From Bin103 sp002238925 (GTDB lineage Bacteria; Spirochaetota; Spirochaetia; SZUA-6; Bin103), in NCBI GenBank assembly GCA_965208065.1, contig OZ242313.1, positions 1,178,001 through 1,242,000 of the forward strand: a DNA stretch of 64,000 bases, in the 5' to 3' direction. Shown piece after piece: positions 26,428-35,347 of the stretch. The notes beneath the pieces are model-generated. The model worked only from the letters and a program-made list of their open reading frames with translations. It was not told the DNA's origin and made no database searches. Each line of letters opens with the position of its first letter. Within the stretch, counting starts at the first letter, position 1. A program made the translations under genes and the position numbers.

Positions 26428-28473
26428 TTGAGACTGCACAGATTGTTTGCGGTGCCGCTGGTTGCGGCACTGCTGGTTCCGGCGCTGGCGTTTGCCGGCA
26501 GCGAGGCCGAGGAAGGCGGCGACGCGGCGGCCGCCATGGAGCGCACCAGCTTCGACCACGAGTGGAACGACATCCGCTTCTACAACCACATCGCCGACTA
26601 CACCGCCGCCACCGGCAACACCATTACCTCGTTCAGCGAGGCGCCGATGCTGGCCGAGATGGTGGCCGCCGGCGACCTGCCGCCGGTCGAGGATCGCCTG
26701 CCCGCCGACCCGTACGTGGTGGTGCCCTACCAGGAAATCGGCCAGTACGGCGGCTATGCGTTCATGGGCCGCGACGGCACCGGCCACTGGGGCGAAGCCC
26801 ACCTGCTGATCGGCATCGAGCAGCTCAACCGCATCGCCGGCGACCTGTCCACCCAATCGCCCAACGTCGCCACCAGCTACGAGTTGTCGGCCGACGCCAA
26901 GGTGCTTACCGTGACCCTGCGCGAGGGCATCAATTGGTCCACCGGCGAACCGTTCACGACCGAGGACATCAAGTTCTGGTACGAGGACATCATCCTGAAC
27001 GAGGAACTCACCCCGAATCCGGCCAAGTTCCTGCAGCCGGGCGGCGAGTTGATGAAGATGAACTTCCTCGACGACCAGACCTTTCAATTCTCGTTCGCGG
27101 TTGCCAATCCGGTCGCCGTGGAGTGGCTGCCCCATCCCAACCGCGGGGTAACGCCGATCAAGCAGGCCAAGCACTACTTCAGCCAGTTCCATCCCACCTA
27201 CGTGGGCGCGGACAAGGCCGAGGCGCTGGCCAAGGAAGCGGGCTTCGAGAACTGGGTGCAGCACTTCGGCGACAAGAACAACTCCTGGAGCGAGTTGCCG
27301 AAGTTCAATACCGACCGGCCCATGCTCACCGCCTACCGGCTGGCCGAGCTGGGCACCGACCTGGCGCGCTGGGAGCGCAACCCCTACTACTGGAAGATCG
27401 ACGTTGAGGGCAACCAGCTGCCCTACATGGACGGCATCAACGTCGAACTGGTCCAGGACCTGCAGGTGTTTGCCGGCAAGATCATAGCCGGCGAGTTCAC
27501 CGTTTCCATTGGCTGGTACGCGCCCCTGAGCGACTACCCGCTGATGAAGCAGAACGAAGAGGTGGGCGACTACACCGTCGAGCTGTGGCCCAGCCTGGAA
27601 GGTTCGGCGACGCTGTTCCAGGTCAACCGTACGATCGACGATCCGGTGCTGGCGCCGATCTTCGCCGACAGCCGCTTCTCGCATGCGCTGTCGCTGTCGC
27701 TGGACCGCGAAGAGATCAACGACGTGGTATTCCAGGGCCTGGGTACGCCGCGGCAGCATACGCTGATCAAGGAATCGATCTACTTCGAGCCGCGCTTCGC
27801 CGAGGCGTACGCGGTGCGTGATGTCGAGCGCGCCAACCAGATCCTCGACGAGCTGGGGCTGACCTGGGACGCCAACCGCGAGTGGCGGCTGCTGCCCGAC
27901 GGCAACCGCTTCTCGGTGGTCATGGACACCGGCGCCGCGGTGCTGCCGATTCACGAATTGGCGGTCGAGCAGTGGAAGGAGATCGGCATGGAAGTGACCA
28001 TGAAGAGCTTCTCCTACCAGCAGAGCGAGGAGCGCTCCAAGACCAACCAGATGCAGCTGTACGGCGGCTCGGCCGGGTTCAACGCCCGCTCGGAGGCGTT
28101 TGTGGCGTCGCCGCTGTTCTTCCTGCCGCAGCGGCAGGGTTGGGAGAACCCGTGGGGCAACCAGTGGGCGCTGTGGTACGTGACCGGCGGTGAAGGCGGC
28201 ATCGAGCCGCCCGACGAGGTCAAGCGCAACATCGAGCGCTGGGAGCAGATGACCGCGACCATGGACGTCGACGAGAAGGTCCGCCTGGGCAAGGAGATTC
28301 TCGCCTCGCAGGCGGACAACCTGTGGGTCATCGGGACGGTGGGCGAGGTGCCGCTGCCGATGCCGCGCAGCAACAAGCTGCGCAACTTCCCGGAGCGCGG
28401 CGGCCACGACTGGTCGATCGGCTCCTGGACCGGCCCCCAGCACCCCTCCCAGTTCTACCTGGTGCAGGAATAG
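26428..28473 (+). CDS. extracellular substrate-binding protein, family 5 (Dpp/Opp type)
   Basis: A 681-residue exported binding protein. The signal peptide (LRLHRLFAVPLVAALLVPALAFAG) is followed by an acidic EAEEGGDAAAA linker. The body has the family-5 hallmarks: LTVTLREGINWSTGEPFTTEDIKFWYED near residue 155, and later SLSLDREEINDVVFQG. It is longer than DppA or OppA (about 540), close to the 600-680 residues of the sugar-oligomer or unknown-substrate subgroup. TTG at 26428 follows AAAGGAG at 26414. The partner permeases are directly downstream; no ATPases are present, so those must come from elsewhere. The substrate is unknown. Confidence 0.88.
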   Translation: MRLHRLFAVPLVAALLVPALAFAGSEAEEGGDAAAAMERTSFDHEWNDIRFYNHIADYTAATGNTITSFSEAPMLAEMVAAGDLPPVEDRLPADPYVVVPYQEIGQYGGYAFMGRDGTGHWGEAHLLIGIEQLNRIAGDLSTQSPNVATSYELSADAKVLTVTLREGINWSTGEPFTTEDIKFWYEDIILNEELTPNPAKFLQPGGELMKMNFLDDQTFQFSFAVANPVAVEWLPHPNRGVTPIKQAKHYFSQFHPTYVGADKAEALAKEAGFENWVQHFGDKNNSWSELPKFNTDRPMLTAYRLAELGTDLARWERNPYYWKIDVEGNQLPYMDGINVELVQDLQVFAGKIIAGEFTVSIGWYAPLSDYPLMKQNEEVGDYTVELWPSLEGSATLFQVNRTIDDPVLAPIFADSRFSHALSLSLDREEINDVVFQGLGTPRQHTLIKESIYFEPRFAEAYAVRDVERANQILDELGLTWDANREWRLLPDGNRFSVVMDTGAAVLPIHELAVEQWKEIGMEVTMKSFSYQQSEERSKTNQMQLYGGSAGFNARSEAFVASPLFFLPQRQGWENPWGNQWALWYVTGGEGGIEPPDEVKRNIERWEQMTATMDVDEKVRLGKEILASQADNLWVIGTVGEVPLPMPRSNKLRNFPERGGHDWSIGSWTGPQHPSQFYLVQE

Positions 28474-28484
28474 AGAGCGGTAGC

Positions 28485-28501
28485 GCGCTCACGCGGAGCG
28501 C
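28485..28501 (+). other. hairpin between binding-protein and permease genes
   Basis: GCGCTC (28485-28490) and GAGCGC (28496-28501) pair around a 5-base loop, just after the binding-protein stop. Such a hairpin could attenuate read-through to the permeases. Confidence 0.4.
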
Positions 28502-28595
28502 CGCTTGCGCATGATCGACGGCCGCTCGGACCGGACAACTCACCTCGAGTATCCGGCCCGTGCGGCCGTCTTTGTGTTACCGTAGAGAGCCTCGC

Positions 28596-29597
28596 ATGGG
28601 ACAGCTCATTCTGCGCCGCACCCTGTACATGATCGTGTCGCTGTGGGCGATCTCGATCGTGGCGTTCGTCGTCATCCAACTCCCGCCGGGCGATTTCGTC
28701 GACACCATGATCCTCAGGATCGTGCAGGAGACCGGCGAACACATGGAGGAGGAGGAGGTCGCCAACCTCAAGCGGCTGTACGGGCTCGACAAGCCGATGG
28801 TGCCGCGCTACTTCTCCTGGATCGGCAAGATCGTGCTGCGCGGCGACTTCGGGCGCTCGTTCGCATTCAACAAGCCAACCGCGGAACTGCTCGCCGAGCG
28901 GGTTCCGCTGACCATGTTCATCTCGTTCCTGACCCTGCTGATCACCTACGTCATCGCGGTCCCCATCGGCATCTACTCCGCCACCCACCAGTACTCGTGG
29001 GCCGATCACCTGTTCAGCGGCGTCGGCTTCATGGGGCTGGCCACGCCCAACTTCGCGCTGGCGCTGGTGCTGATGTGGCTCGGCTTCCGCTACTTCGACA
29101 TCTCGATTGGCGGTCTGTTCTCCACCGAGTATCGGCTGGCGCCGTGGTCGTGGGGCAAGCTGTGGGACGGCATGAAGCATCTGCCGGTGCCGCTGCTGGT
29201 GATCGGGACCGCCGGGACCGCCGGGCTGATCCGGGTGATGCGCGGCACGCTGCTGGACGAGCTCGGCAAGCAGTACGTGATCACGGCGCGCGCCAAGGGC
29301 GTGGACGAGCGGCGCCTGCTGTTCCGCTACCCGGTGCGCATCGCCATCAACCCGCTCATCAGCACGGTGGGCTGGCTGCTGCCGGCGATTGTGTCGGGCG
29401 AGGCGATTACCGCCATTGTGCTCAACCTGCCCACCACCGGGCCGATGCTGCTGCAGGCGCTGCTGTTCCAGGACACCTTCCTGGCCGGCAGCACCGTGCT
29501 GTTCCTGGGCGGGTTGACCGTGTTCGGCACGTTCCTGTCCGACCTGGCGCTGGTGTGGGTGGACCCGCGCATCCGCTTCGAGCGGGCACAGGCATGA
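28596..29597 (+). CDS. ABC transporter permease, DppB/OppB type
   Basis: A 333-residue permease with six membrane segments. It starts MGQLILRRTLYMIVSLWAISI, and the ATPase-contact loop reads YVITARAKGVDERRLLFRYPVRIAINP near 225-255, both typical of DppB. The N-terminal extracytoplasmic loop has the PPGDFVDTMILRIV variant found in this subgroup. It overlaps the next gene by four bases (ATGA). Confidence 0.92.
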   Translation: MGQLILRRTLYMIVSLWAISIVAFVVIQLPPGDFVDTMILRIVQETGEHMEEEEVANLKRLYGLDKPMVPRYFSWIGKIVLRGDFGRSFAFNKPTAELLAERVPLTMFISFLTLLITYVIAVPIGIYSATHQYSWADHLFSGVGFMGLATPNFALALVLMWLGFRYFDISIGGLFSTEYRLAPWSWGKLWDGMKHLPVPLLVIGTAGTAGLIRVMRGTLLDELGKQYVITARAKGVDERRLLFRYPVRIAINPLISTVGWLLPAIVSGEAITAIVLNLPTTGPMLLQALLFQDTFLAGSTVLFLGGLTVFGTFLSDLALVWVDPRIRFERAQA

Positions 29598-30727
29598 GCG
29601 GTCTGGACCCTGCACCCACTCGCGCGGCGGCCGCGGAGGCCGCGGCGGACGAACGCTACTACGTCGCTTCGCAGTGGCAGTTGATGTGGCGCAAGTTCCG
29701 CCGCCACCACATGGCCCTGGCGGGCGGCGGGGTGCTGCTGTTCCTGTACCTGGCCACCGGCGTGGCCGGCTTTCTGAGCCCTTACGAGAAGGCCACCCGC
29801 GACGCCGACTACCTGCTCGCCCCGCCGCAGCGGGTGCGCCTGGTCCACGACGGCCGGTTCATCGGCCCGTTCGTGTATTCGCTCGAGCGCACCCGCGACC
29901 CGGAGACCCTGCAGCGCATCTACACCGAGAACACCGGCGACCCGCACCGCATCCGCTTCCTGGTGCGCACCGACCCCTACAAGCTGCTCGGCTTCATCCG
30001 CACCGACCTGCACCTGTTCGGGGTGCATCCGCCCGCCACCCTGTACCTGTTCGGCACCGACGAACTCGGCCGCGACATGTTCTCGCGCGTGCTGTACGCC
30101 GGGCGCGTGTCGCTGTCGGTGGGGCTGCTCGGCGTCACCATCAGCTTCCTGCTCGGGGTGGTGATCGGCGGCATCTCCGGCTACGTGGGCGGGGCGGTGG
30201 ACACCGTGATCCAGCGCATCATCGAGTTCCTGATCAGCATTCCCACCCTGCCGCTGTGGATGGGGCTGACCGCGGCGCTGCCGCCAAAGTGGCCGGCGCT
30301 GCGCGTGTACTTCGGCATTACCATCATCCTGTCGATCCTGGGCTGGACCGGGCTGGCGCGGGTGGTGCGCGGCAAGCTGCTGGAATTGCGCGGCGGCGAC
30401 TTCGTGGTGGCCGCGCGGGTCAGCGGCGCCACCGCCGGCACGGTGATCCGCCGCCACCTGCTGCCGTCGTTCCTGAGCTACCTGATCGTGCACCTCACCC
30501 TGGCGGTGCCCAACATGATCCTGGGCGAGACCGCGCTCAGCTTCATCGGCCTGGGCCTCAAGGCGCCGGTGGTGAGTTGGGGCGTGCTGCTGACCAGCGC
30601 GCAGAACTTCCGCACCGTCGCCCTGAGCCCCTGGCTGCTGATCCCGGTGCTGTTCGTGGTGGTGACCGTGATGACCTTCATGTTCTTGGGCGACGGCCTG
30701 CGCGACGCCGCGGACCCCTACAAGTAG
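29594..30727 (+). CDS. ABC transporter permease, DppC/OppC type
   Basis: A 377-residue permease with a long insert between helix 1 and the channel core: after FLSPYEKATRDADYLLAPP, an external domain of about 80 residues ends at FGTDELGRDMFSRVLYAGR. The ATPase-contact loop is VVAARVSGATAGTVIRRHLLPSF, followed by LGETALSFIGLGLKAP, both typical of DppC. The extended loop is common in transporters with family-5 binding proteins of this length. ATG at 29594 overlaps the preceding stop. Confidence 0.92.
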   Translation: MSGLDPAPTRAAAAEAAADERYYVASQWQLMWRKFRRHHMALAGGGVLLFLYLATGVAGFLSPYEKATRDADYLLAPPQRVRLVHDGRFIGPFVYSLERTRDPETLQRIYTENTGDPHRIRFLVRTDPYKLLGFIRTDLHLFGVHPPATLYLFGTDELGRDMFSRVLYAGRVSLSVGLLGVTISFLLGVVIGGISGYVGGAVDTVIQRIIEFLISIPTLPLWMGLTAALPPKWPALRVYFGITIILSILGWTGLARVVRGKLLELRGGDFVVAARVSGATAGTVIRRHLLPSFLSYLIVHLTLAVPNMILGETALSFIGLGLKAPVVSWGVLLTSAQNFRTVALSPWLLIPVLFVVVTVMTFMFLGDGLRDAADPYK

Positions 30728-30756
30728 CCGTTCCGCATGGCCCAGGGCGGCGGCTG

Positions 30757-30840
30757 TGGATGCTGTTCTGGTATCTCACCGCTGCGGTGGCCGGCGTTTT
30801 GAGCCCCTCCGAGAAGGCCACCCGCGACGCGCACGTTCTC
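30757..30840 (+). pseudogene. fragment of a second DppC-like permease
   Basis: The translation MLFWYLTAAVAGVLSPSEKATRDAHVL closely matches the first helix and following loop of the intact permease just upstream (LLFLYLATGVAGFLSPYEKATRDADYL). There is no continuation either side, and the higA gene begins at the far end of it. It is a remnant of a duplication or rearrangement. Confidence 0.7.
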
Positions 30841-31147
30841 ACACGGTCACTGAACGATAGCGCGTCACTTGAACCTCGCCTTCCCGTTCGCGGGTTCGCG
30901 CTACGTCGTAAGAGACCTGCATGCGCATGAGCGTGTCCATCTTTGCTCCGAACGCCTTCTCGATGCGCAGCGCCATGATGCTGGACAAATCGGAGCGGCC
31001 GTTGAGAAACGACGACAACGTGGGGCGAGAAACCCCGAGCACCGCAGCGGCGGCGCCCACCGTCAGGCCGAGAGGTTCGATCACTTCCGTTCGTACGAAC
31101 GCACCCGGGTGCGGCGGGTTGAGCATACGCATGCACCTATCCCCCAT
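30839..31147 (-). CDS. higA: HigA-family antitoxin
   Basis: A 102-residue helix-turn-helix antitoxin. LTVGAAAAVLGVSRPTLSSFLNGRSDLSSIMALRIEKAFG (about residues 30-69, two 20-residue halves) is the HigA/XRE DNA-binding region, and the preceding PPHPGAFVRTEVIEPLGL matches the family. It neutralises HigB and represses its own operon. Its ATG overlaps the HigB stop by one base (TAATG). The order toxin first, antitoxin second, is the higBA norm. Confidence 0.88.
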   Translation of the reverse strand: MGDRCMRMLNPPHPGAFVRTEVIEPLGLTVGAAAAVLGVSRPTLSSFLNGRSDLSSIMALRIEKAFGAKMDTLMRMQVSYDVARTREREGEVQVTRYRSVTV

Positions 31148-31374
31148 TAGTGATAGTCCTCGAAGTTGATGTCGAAGACTAGGTCGCCATCGATGCGGAA
31201 GGTGAGCCGCCAATTACGTGTGACGTGGAGGCTCCATGTACCCTTACGGTCGCCAGTAAGGCGATGAGCCCGCCAGATGGGTATCGCGTACAACTCCTCC
31301 TCGGCATCCATGTCTTGCAGGAATCCCAGCATCTTGCGGAGTTTGTCCACCGCAGCGATGCCCCGTACCGTCAC
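31147..31374 (-). CDS. higB: HigB-family toxin, short at the N-terminus
   Basis: A 75-residue RelE-fold protein ending RAHRLTGDRKGTWSLHV and NWRLTFRIDGDLVFDINFEDYH, diagnostic of HigB mRNA interferases. Typical HigB is about 92 residues and opens with a strand such as IRSFKDKGLE; here the frame meets a stop (TGA CAG GTG) directly before the GTG start, so about 20 residues are lacking. It may be inactive, or the start may be different. It is the first gene of the pair. Confidence 0.75.
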   Translation of the reverse strand: MTVRGIAAVDKLRKMLGFLQDMDAEEELYAIPIWRAHRLTGDRKGTWSLHVTRNWRLTFRIDGDLVFDINFEDYH

Positions 31375-31381
31375 CTGTCAA

Positions 31382-31395
31382 GTGTAGCATAACAC
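31382..31395. promoter_or_regulatory. probable higBA operator
   Basis: GTGTAGCATAACAC is a dyad with GTGT and ACAC arms, eight bases upstream of the higB start, where HigA would be expected to bind. Confidence 0.45.
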
Positions 31396-31445
31396 CTTAC
31401 GAGTTGGCCACAGGCGGCGAGCGCGGCGAGCGCGGGCTCGCTTCG

Positions 31446-31474
31446 TTGACGGCATTGGAAGGAGGCCGGATAAT
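31446..31474 (+). promoter_or_regulatory. promoter of the first Lpl-type importer
   Basis: TTGACG (31446-31451), a 17-base spacer and GATAAT (31469-31474) form the best sigma-70-type promoter in the window, 68 bases before the permease start. Confidence 0.65.
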
Positions 31475-31542
31475 GGCCGTCCGGCGAGCCATCGGCATCC
31501 CTGCGGGGCCTCGGTCTGCCGCGGAGCCGGACCGCAGCCTCT

Positions 31543-32529
31543 ATGTCTGAGCCACTGGTACAACCGGCACCGCGTTCCGCCGAGCTGCCCGACAGCCGCC
31601 GCAGGACCCTGACCAAGGGGCGTTGGACCCGGCGCAACATCAGCCGCAACTGGGAGATGTACCTGATGGTGCTGCTCCCGGTGGCGTGGCTGATCGTGTT
31701 CATGTACCTGCCGATGTACGGCAATGTGATCGCTTTCAAGCGCTTCGTCCCGGCGCGCGGCATCATGGGCAGCGACTGGATCGGCTTCGATCACTTCATC
31801 CGCTTCTTCCAGTCATTCAAGTTCCGGGAGATCATGTGGAACACGTTCTACCTGAACGCCTACGACTTGGTGTTCGGGTTCCCGATTCCGATCGTCCTGG
31901 CGCTGATCCTGCATTACGCCCCGTGGCAGCGCTACCGCAAGACGGTGCAGATGGTGACCTACGCGCCCCACTTCATCTCCACCGTGGTCATGGTGGGCAT
32001 CATCATGAAGCTGTTTTCGCAGCGCATCGGGCTGCTCAACGTCGGCCTGCTGCAATTCGGCCTGCAGGAAGTCAATTTCCTCGGCGACGCCTCCTGGTTC
32101 CCGCATGTCTACGTGTGGACTGGCATCTGGCAGAGCATGGGCTGGGGGGCGATCATCTTCCTGGCCGCGCTGGCGGCCGTGGATCCCGAACTGCACGAAT
32201 CGGCAAAGGTAGACGGCGCCACCATCTGGCGGCGCATGTGGCACATCGACATCCCCGGCATCCTGCCGGTAATCATCATCCTGCTGATCCTGCGCTCCGG
32301 CCAGATTCTGAACATCGGCTTCGAGAAGGTGTTCCTGATGCAGAACCCGCTCAACATCGGTGCCTCCGAGGTGGTGGACACCTACGTATACAAGGTGGGA
32401 TTGGCGTCGCGCAGCCCCAATTTCTCCTACGCCACCGCCATCGGGCTGTTCAAGAATCTGCTGGCGTTCCTGCTGCTGCTGGCGGTCAACCGCATCTCCA
32501 AGCGCCTCAGTGAGACCAGCCTGTGGTGA
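31543..32529 (+). CDS. sugar ABC transporter permease, LplB family
   Basis: A 328-residue permease with six helices. NWEMYLMVLLPVAWLIVFMYLPMYG near residue 40 is the LplB/YteP hallmark, and the ATPase-contact loop LHESAKVDGATIWRRMWHIDIPGI lies near 220-245. These permeases import complex oligosaccharides or their breakdown products and work with a shared ATPase. The next permease overlaps it by seven bases. Confidence 0.92.
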   Translation: MSEPLVQPAPRSAELPDSRRRTLTKGRWTRRNISRNWEMYLMVLLPVAWLIVFMYLPMYGNVIAFKRFVPARGIMGSDWIGFDHFIRFFQSFKFREIMWNTFYLNAYDLVFGFPIPIVLALILHYAPWQRYRKTVQMVTYAPHFISTVVMVGIIMKLFSQRIGLLNVGLLQFGLQEVNFLGDASWFPHVYVWTGIWQSMGWGAIIFLAALAAVDPELHESAKVDGATIWRRMWHIDIPGILPVIIILLILRSGQILNIGFEKVFLMQNPLNIGASEVVDTYVYKVGLASRSPNFSYATAIGLFKNLLAFLLLLAVNRISKRLSETSLW

Positions 32530-33476
32530 GGGCAACTGACCGGGCGCGGTCGGCGAGCACCGGCGCCACGCGTATCCGCCACGCCCGCGAGGACCGCTTG
32601 TTCTACCTGATCAACGGGGTGCTGATGACCGTGCTGTTCATCATCGTCATCTACCCGCTGATCTACATCGTCAGTTCCTCCTTCTCCGACGCCAACGAGG
32701 TGCTGGCGGGCCGCGTATGGCTGCTGCCGCGCAAACCTTCCCTGGAGGGCTACCGGGCGGTATTCGAGTTCAAGCAACTCTGGGTCGGCTACGGCAACAC
32801 CGCCTTCTACACCGTCTTCGGCACCGTCTACAACCTGCTGATGACCATGCTGGTGGCGTACCCGCTGTCGCGCCGCGACTTCGTCGGCCGCAGCCTGTTG
32901 ATGTTCCTGTTCGCGTTTACCATGTTCTTCCAGGGTGGCCTCATTCCCACCTACCTGCTGATCCGCAGTCTCGGCCTGCTGGACACCCGCGCGGTAATGA
33001 TCGTGCCGTGGGCAATAGGGGTGTGGAACGTGATCATTACCCGCACCTACCTGGAGGCCAACGTACCCAACGAGCTGTACGAGGCGGCCTGGGTGGACGG
33101 TGCCTCCAACACGCGCATGCTGTGGGCGATCGTGGTGCCGGTGTCGGGGCCGATCATTGCCGTTATTACCCTGTTCTACGCGGTAATGCACTGGAACCAG
33201 TTCTTCAACGCGCTGATCTACCTGCGCGACGAGAAGCTGGTGCCGCTGCAGATCGTGCTGCGCGAAATCCTGGTCATGAATTCGTCGGCCGCCATTGACG
33301 ACCTGATGGCCGACATCACCGAAGAACAGTTGCTGGAAATGACCAAGCGCGAGTACCTGCAGGCGTTGATTCAGTTCGCGCTGATCGTCGTCGCCACGGT
33401 TCCGGTGCTGGTGGCCTATCCGTTCGTGCAGAAATACTTCGTGCGCGGCGTGATGATCGGAGCGATCAAGGGATGA
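32523..33476 (+). CDS. sugar ABC transporter permease, LplC/YtcP family
   Basis: A 317-residue permease, partner of the preceding one. FTMFFQGGLIPTYLLIRSLGLLDTRAVMIVPWAIGVWNVI is the family signature, split here as FTMFFQGGLIPTYLL and later blocks, and the contact loop is LYEAAWVDGASNTRMLWAIVVP. It ends QKYFVRGVMIGAIKG, as is usual for YtcP proteins. Start GTG at 32523 overlaps the LplB-type gene. Confidence 0.9.
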   Translation: MVRATDRARSASTGATRIRHAREDRLFYLINGVLMTVLFIIVIYPLIYIVSSSFSDANEVLAGRVWLLPRKPSLEGYRAVFEFKQLWVGYGNTAFYTVFGTVYNLLMTMLVAYPLSRRDFVGRSLLMFLFAFTMFFQGGLIPTYLLIRSLGLLDTRAVMIVPWAIGVWNVIITRTYLEANVPNELYEAAWVDGASNTRMLWAIVVPVSGPIIAVITLFYAVMHWNQFFNALIYLRDEKLVPLQIVLREILVMNSSAAIDDLMADITEEQLLEMTKREYLQALIQFALIVVATVPVLVAYPFVQKYFVRGVMIGAIKG

Positions 33477-33504
33477 TTGCGCCATCGAGCGATGCCAACC
33501 AAGT

Positions 33505-33519
33505 TCGGGTGTTACCCGA
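33505..33519 (+). other. hairpin just before the binding-protein gene
   Basis: TCGGGT (33505-33510), loop GTT, ACCCGA (33514-33519), 31 bases before the binding-protein ATG. The third importer has a like hairpin with the same GTT loop in the same place (58903-58917). It may stop RNA decay or allow processing, giving more binding protein than permease. Confidence 0.5.
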
Positions 33520-33550
33520 GTCCACTAATTCACACGAGAGGAGCGTATCC

Positions 33551-35269
33551 ATGAAGAGAACGCTTTTGGCAGTGCCGCTGATGGCACTGGTCACCATGCT
33601 GGCGGTAGCCGCCGGCGACGAAGAGGGAGCCGCCGCCGGCATTGAGCTGAGCGCCCCGGGCGAGTACCCGATCGTGCAGGAGAAGCAAACCATCACCGTG
33701 ATCGGCACCTACGATCAGCGGCTGGCCTCGGGTACGCTGGAGGACGCCAAGTTCACCGAGTGGTTCGAGGAGCTCACCAACATCCACGTCGACTGGGTGG
33801 ATATGATCGAGTGGGAGGAGGCGGTCGAGAAGTACAACCTGATTCTGGCCGCCGGCGACCTGCCCGACGTACTGATTCCGCATTCCAGGATCACCGTCCA
33901 GCAGGCGTTCGACCAGGGTGCCGCCGGGGCTTTCGTCGGTCTCAAGGATCTGATCGCCGAGCACATGCCCGGCCTGAGCGCGCGTCTCGCCGAGGTGCCC
34001 GAGGTGCAGCAGCGCATCACCATGCCGGACGGCGAGCACTACTACTTTCCGATTGTCTCCGCCGGCTGTTTCCACTGTCAGTACTCGACCAAGATGTGGG
34101 TGTACCAGCCGTGGGTGGAACAGCTTGGTCTGAAGTGGCCGCCGGAGACGCCCGACGAGTTTGCCGACATGCTGCGCGCGTTTCGCGACCAGGACCCCAA
34201 CGGCAACGGCAAGCAGGACGAGATCCCGTTCCTGTCCGCCACCAGCGGCTGGAACGTCGATCCGATCTCGTTTCTGATGAACGCCTGGATCTACACCGTG
34301 CACCCGTACGACCTGAACTACGGCGCGCTCCTGGAGCGCTCTCCCACCGACGTACGCTTCGTGGCCAACACCGAGGAGTGGCGCGACGGGCTGAAGTACC
34401 TGCGCATGCTGCACGACGAGGATCTGCTCGCGGAGGAGTCGTTCGTGTGGACCGAGAAGGAAGCCAAGCAGACCACCGAGAACCCCGACCATCCCGTGGT
34501 GGGATCGTTCCAGGCCGGCTGGTTCGGGCGCTTCACCATCCACGGCGGCGGTACCGGGCGGTTTGCGGAGTTCAAGCCGATTCCGCCGCTGCGCGGTCCC
34601 AGCGGGCTGCAGCAGACCCGCTACCATCCGCCATCGGTGAACGTGCAGTCGGTGATTACCAGCGCCGCCGAGAACCCGGCGATGATCGCCAAGTGGGTGG
34701 ACTGGTTCTACGAGGATCCGATCGCCCACGCGTTGCTGGCGCGCAACTTTCTGCAGGAAGGATCGGAGTGGCGCTACCTGACCGAGGACGAGAAGCAGCT
34801 CGGCTGGGTAACGCGCGACGGCGGGCCGGCCACGACCATCCGCCTGGAGAGCGATGTCTATTCGCTGGACCTGGATGACGACGGCTGGTCGCGCACCACG
34901 CCCGGGAACTGGGAGTGGAACGCGCACAGCGCCATGCCGCCGGAGTGGGAAGGCGATCCGACCCGCGTAGAGTGGCGGCTGATGGTGGCGACCCGCGACC
35001 TGATGCTGCCCTACCGGGTGGAGAAGCACATCCCTCCGGACGTCATCTTCCAGGGCATGGAGCAGGAAGAGCTGGTCGACCTGACCGAGACCATTACCAG
35101 CCGCAACGGCCTGGTGATGCAGCGTGCCGCCGAGTTTATCACCGGCAAGCGCGACATCGCCGACGACGCCACCTGGGATGCCTACCTGGATGAGCTGCAG
35201 CGCGCCGGCGTAGCGCGCTACGTCGAGCTGTGGCAGGAGGCGCTGCAGAGTTCCGGCTATTTCAACTAG
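33551..35269 (+). CDS. extracellular binding protein, LplA-like (family 1)
   Basis: A 572-residue exported binding protein for the two upstream permeases. The N-terminus MKRTLLAVPLMALVTMLAVA is a signal peptide without a clear lipobox; the mature start is rich in acidic residues and Ala (GDEEGAAAG). The segments FEELTNIHVDWVDM, LPDVLIPHSRI and DQDPNGNGKQDEIPF are family features, the last a conserved calcium-binding-like loop. ATG at 33551 follows GAGAGGAGCG. The substrate is probably an oligosaccharide, but nothing shows which. Confidence 0.88.
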   Translation: MKRTLLAVPLMALVTMLAVAAGDEEGAAAGIELSAPGEYPIVQEKQTITVIGTYDQRLASGTLEDAKFTEWFEELTNIHVDWVDMIEWEEAVEKYNLILAAGDLPDVLIPHSRITVQQAFDQGAAGAFVGLKDLIAEHMPGLSARLAEVPEVQQRITMPDGEHYYFPIVSAGCFHCQYSTKMWVYQPWVEQLGLKWPPETPDEFADMLRAFRDQDPNGNGKQDEIPFLSATSGWNVDPISFLMNAWIYTVHPYDLNYGALLERSPTDVRFVANTEEWRDGLKYLRMLHDEDLLAEESFVWTEKEAKQTTENPDHPVVGSFQAGWFGRFTIHGGGTGRFAEFKPIPPLRGPSGLQQTRYHPPSVNVQSVITSAAENPAMIAKWVDWFYEDPIAHALLARNFLQEGSEWRYLTEDEKQLGWVTRDGGPATTIRLESDVYSLDLDDDGWSRTTPGNWEWNAHSAMPPEWEGDPTRVEWRLMVATRDLMLPYRVEKHIPPDVIFQGMEQEELVDLTETITSRNGLVMQRAAEFITGKRDIADDATWDAYLDELQRAGVARYVELWQEALQSSGYFN

Positions 35270-35279
35270 CCAGTAGCCC

Positions 35280-35294
35280 GCACCGTTTCGGTGC
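35280..35294 (+). terminator. hairpin after the binding-protein gene
   Basis: GCACCG (35280-35285), loop TTT, CGGTGC (35289-35294), directly after the stop and before the convergent oxidoreductase gene. No U-tract follows. Confidence 0.5.
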
Positions 35295-35347
35295 AAGCGG
35301 GGCAGGCGGTGGGCCCCGGTCCGCCGCCTGCCTGCGTCGACGCGCGA

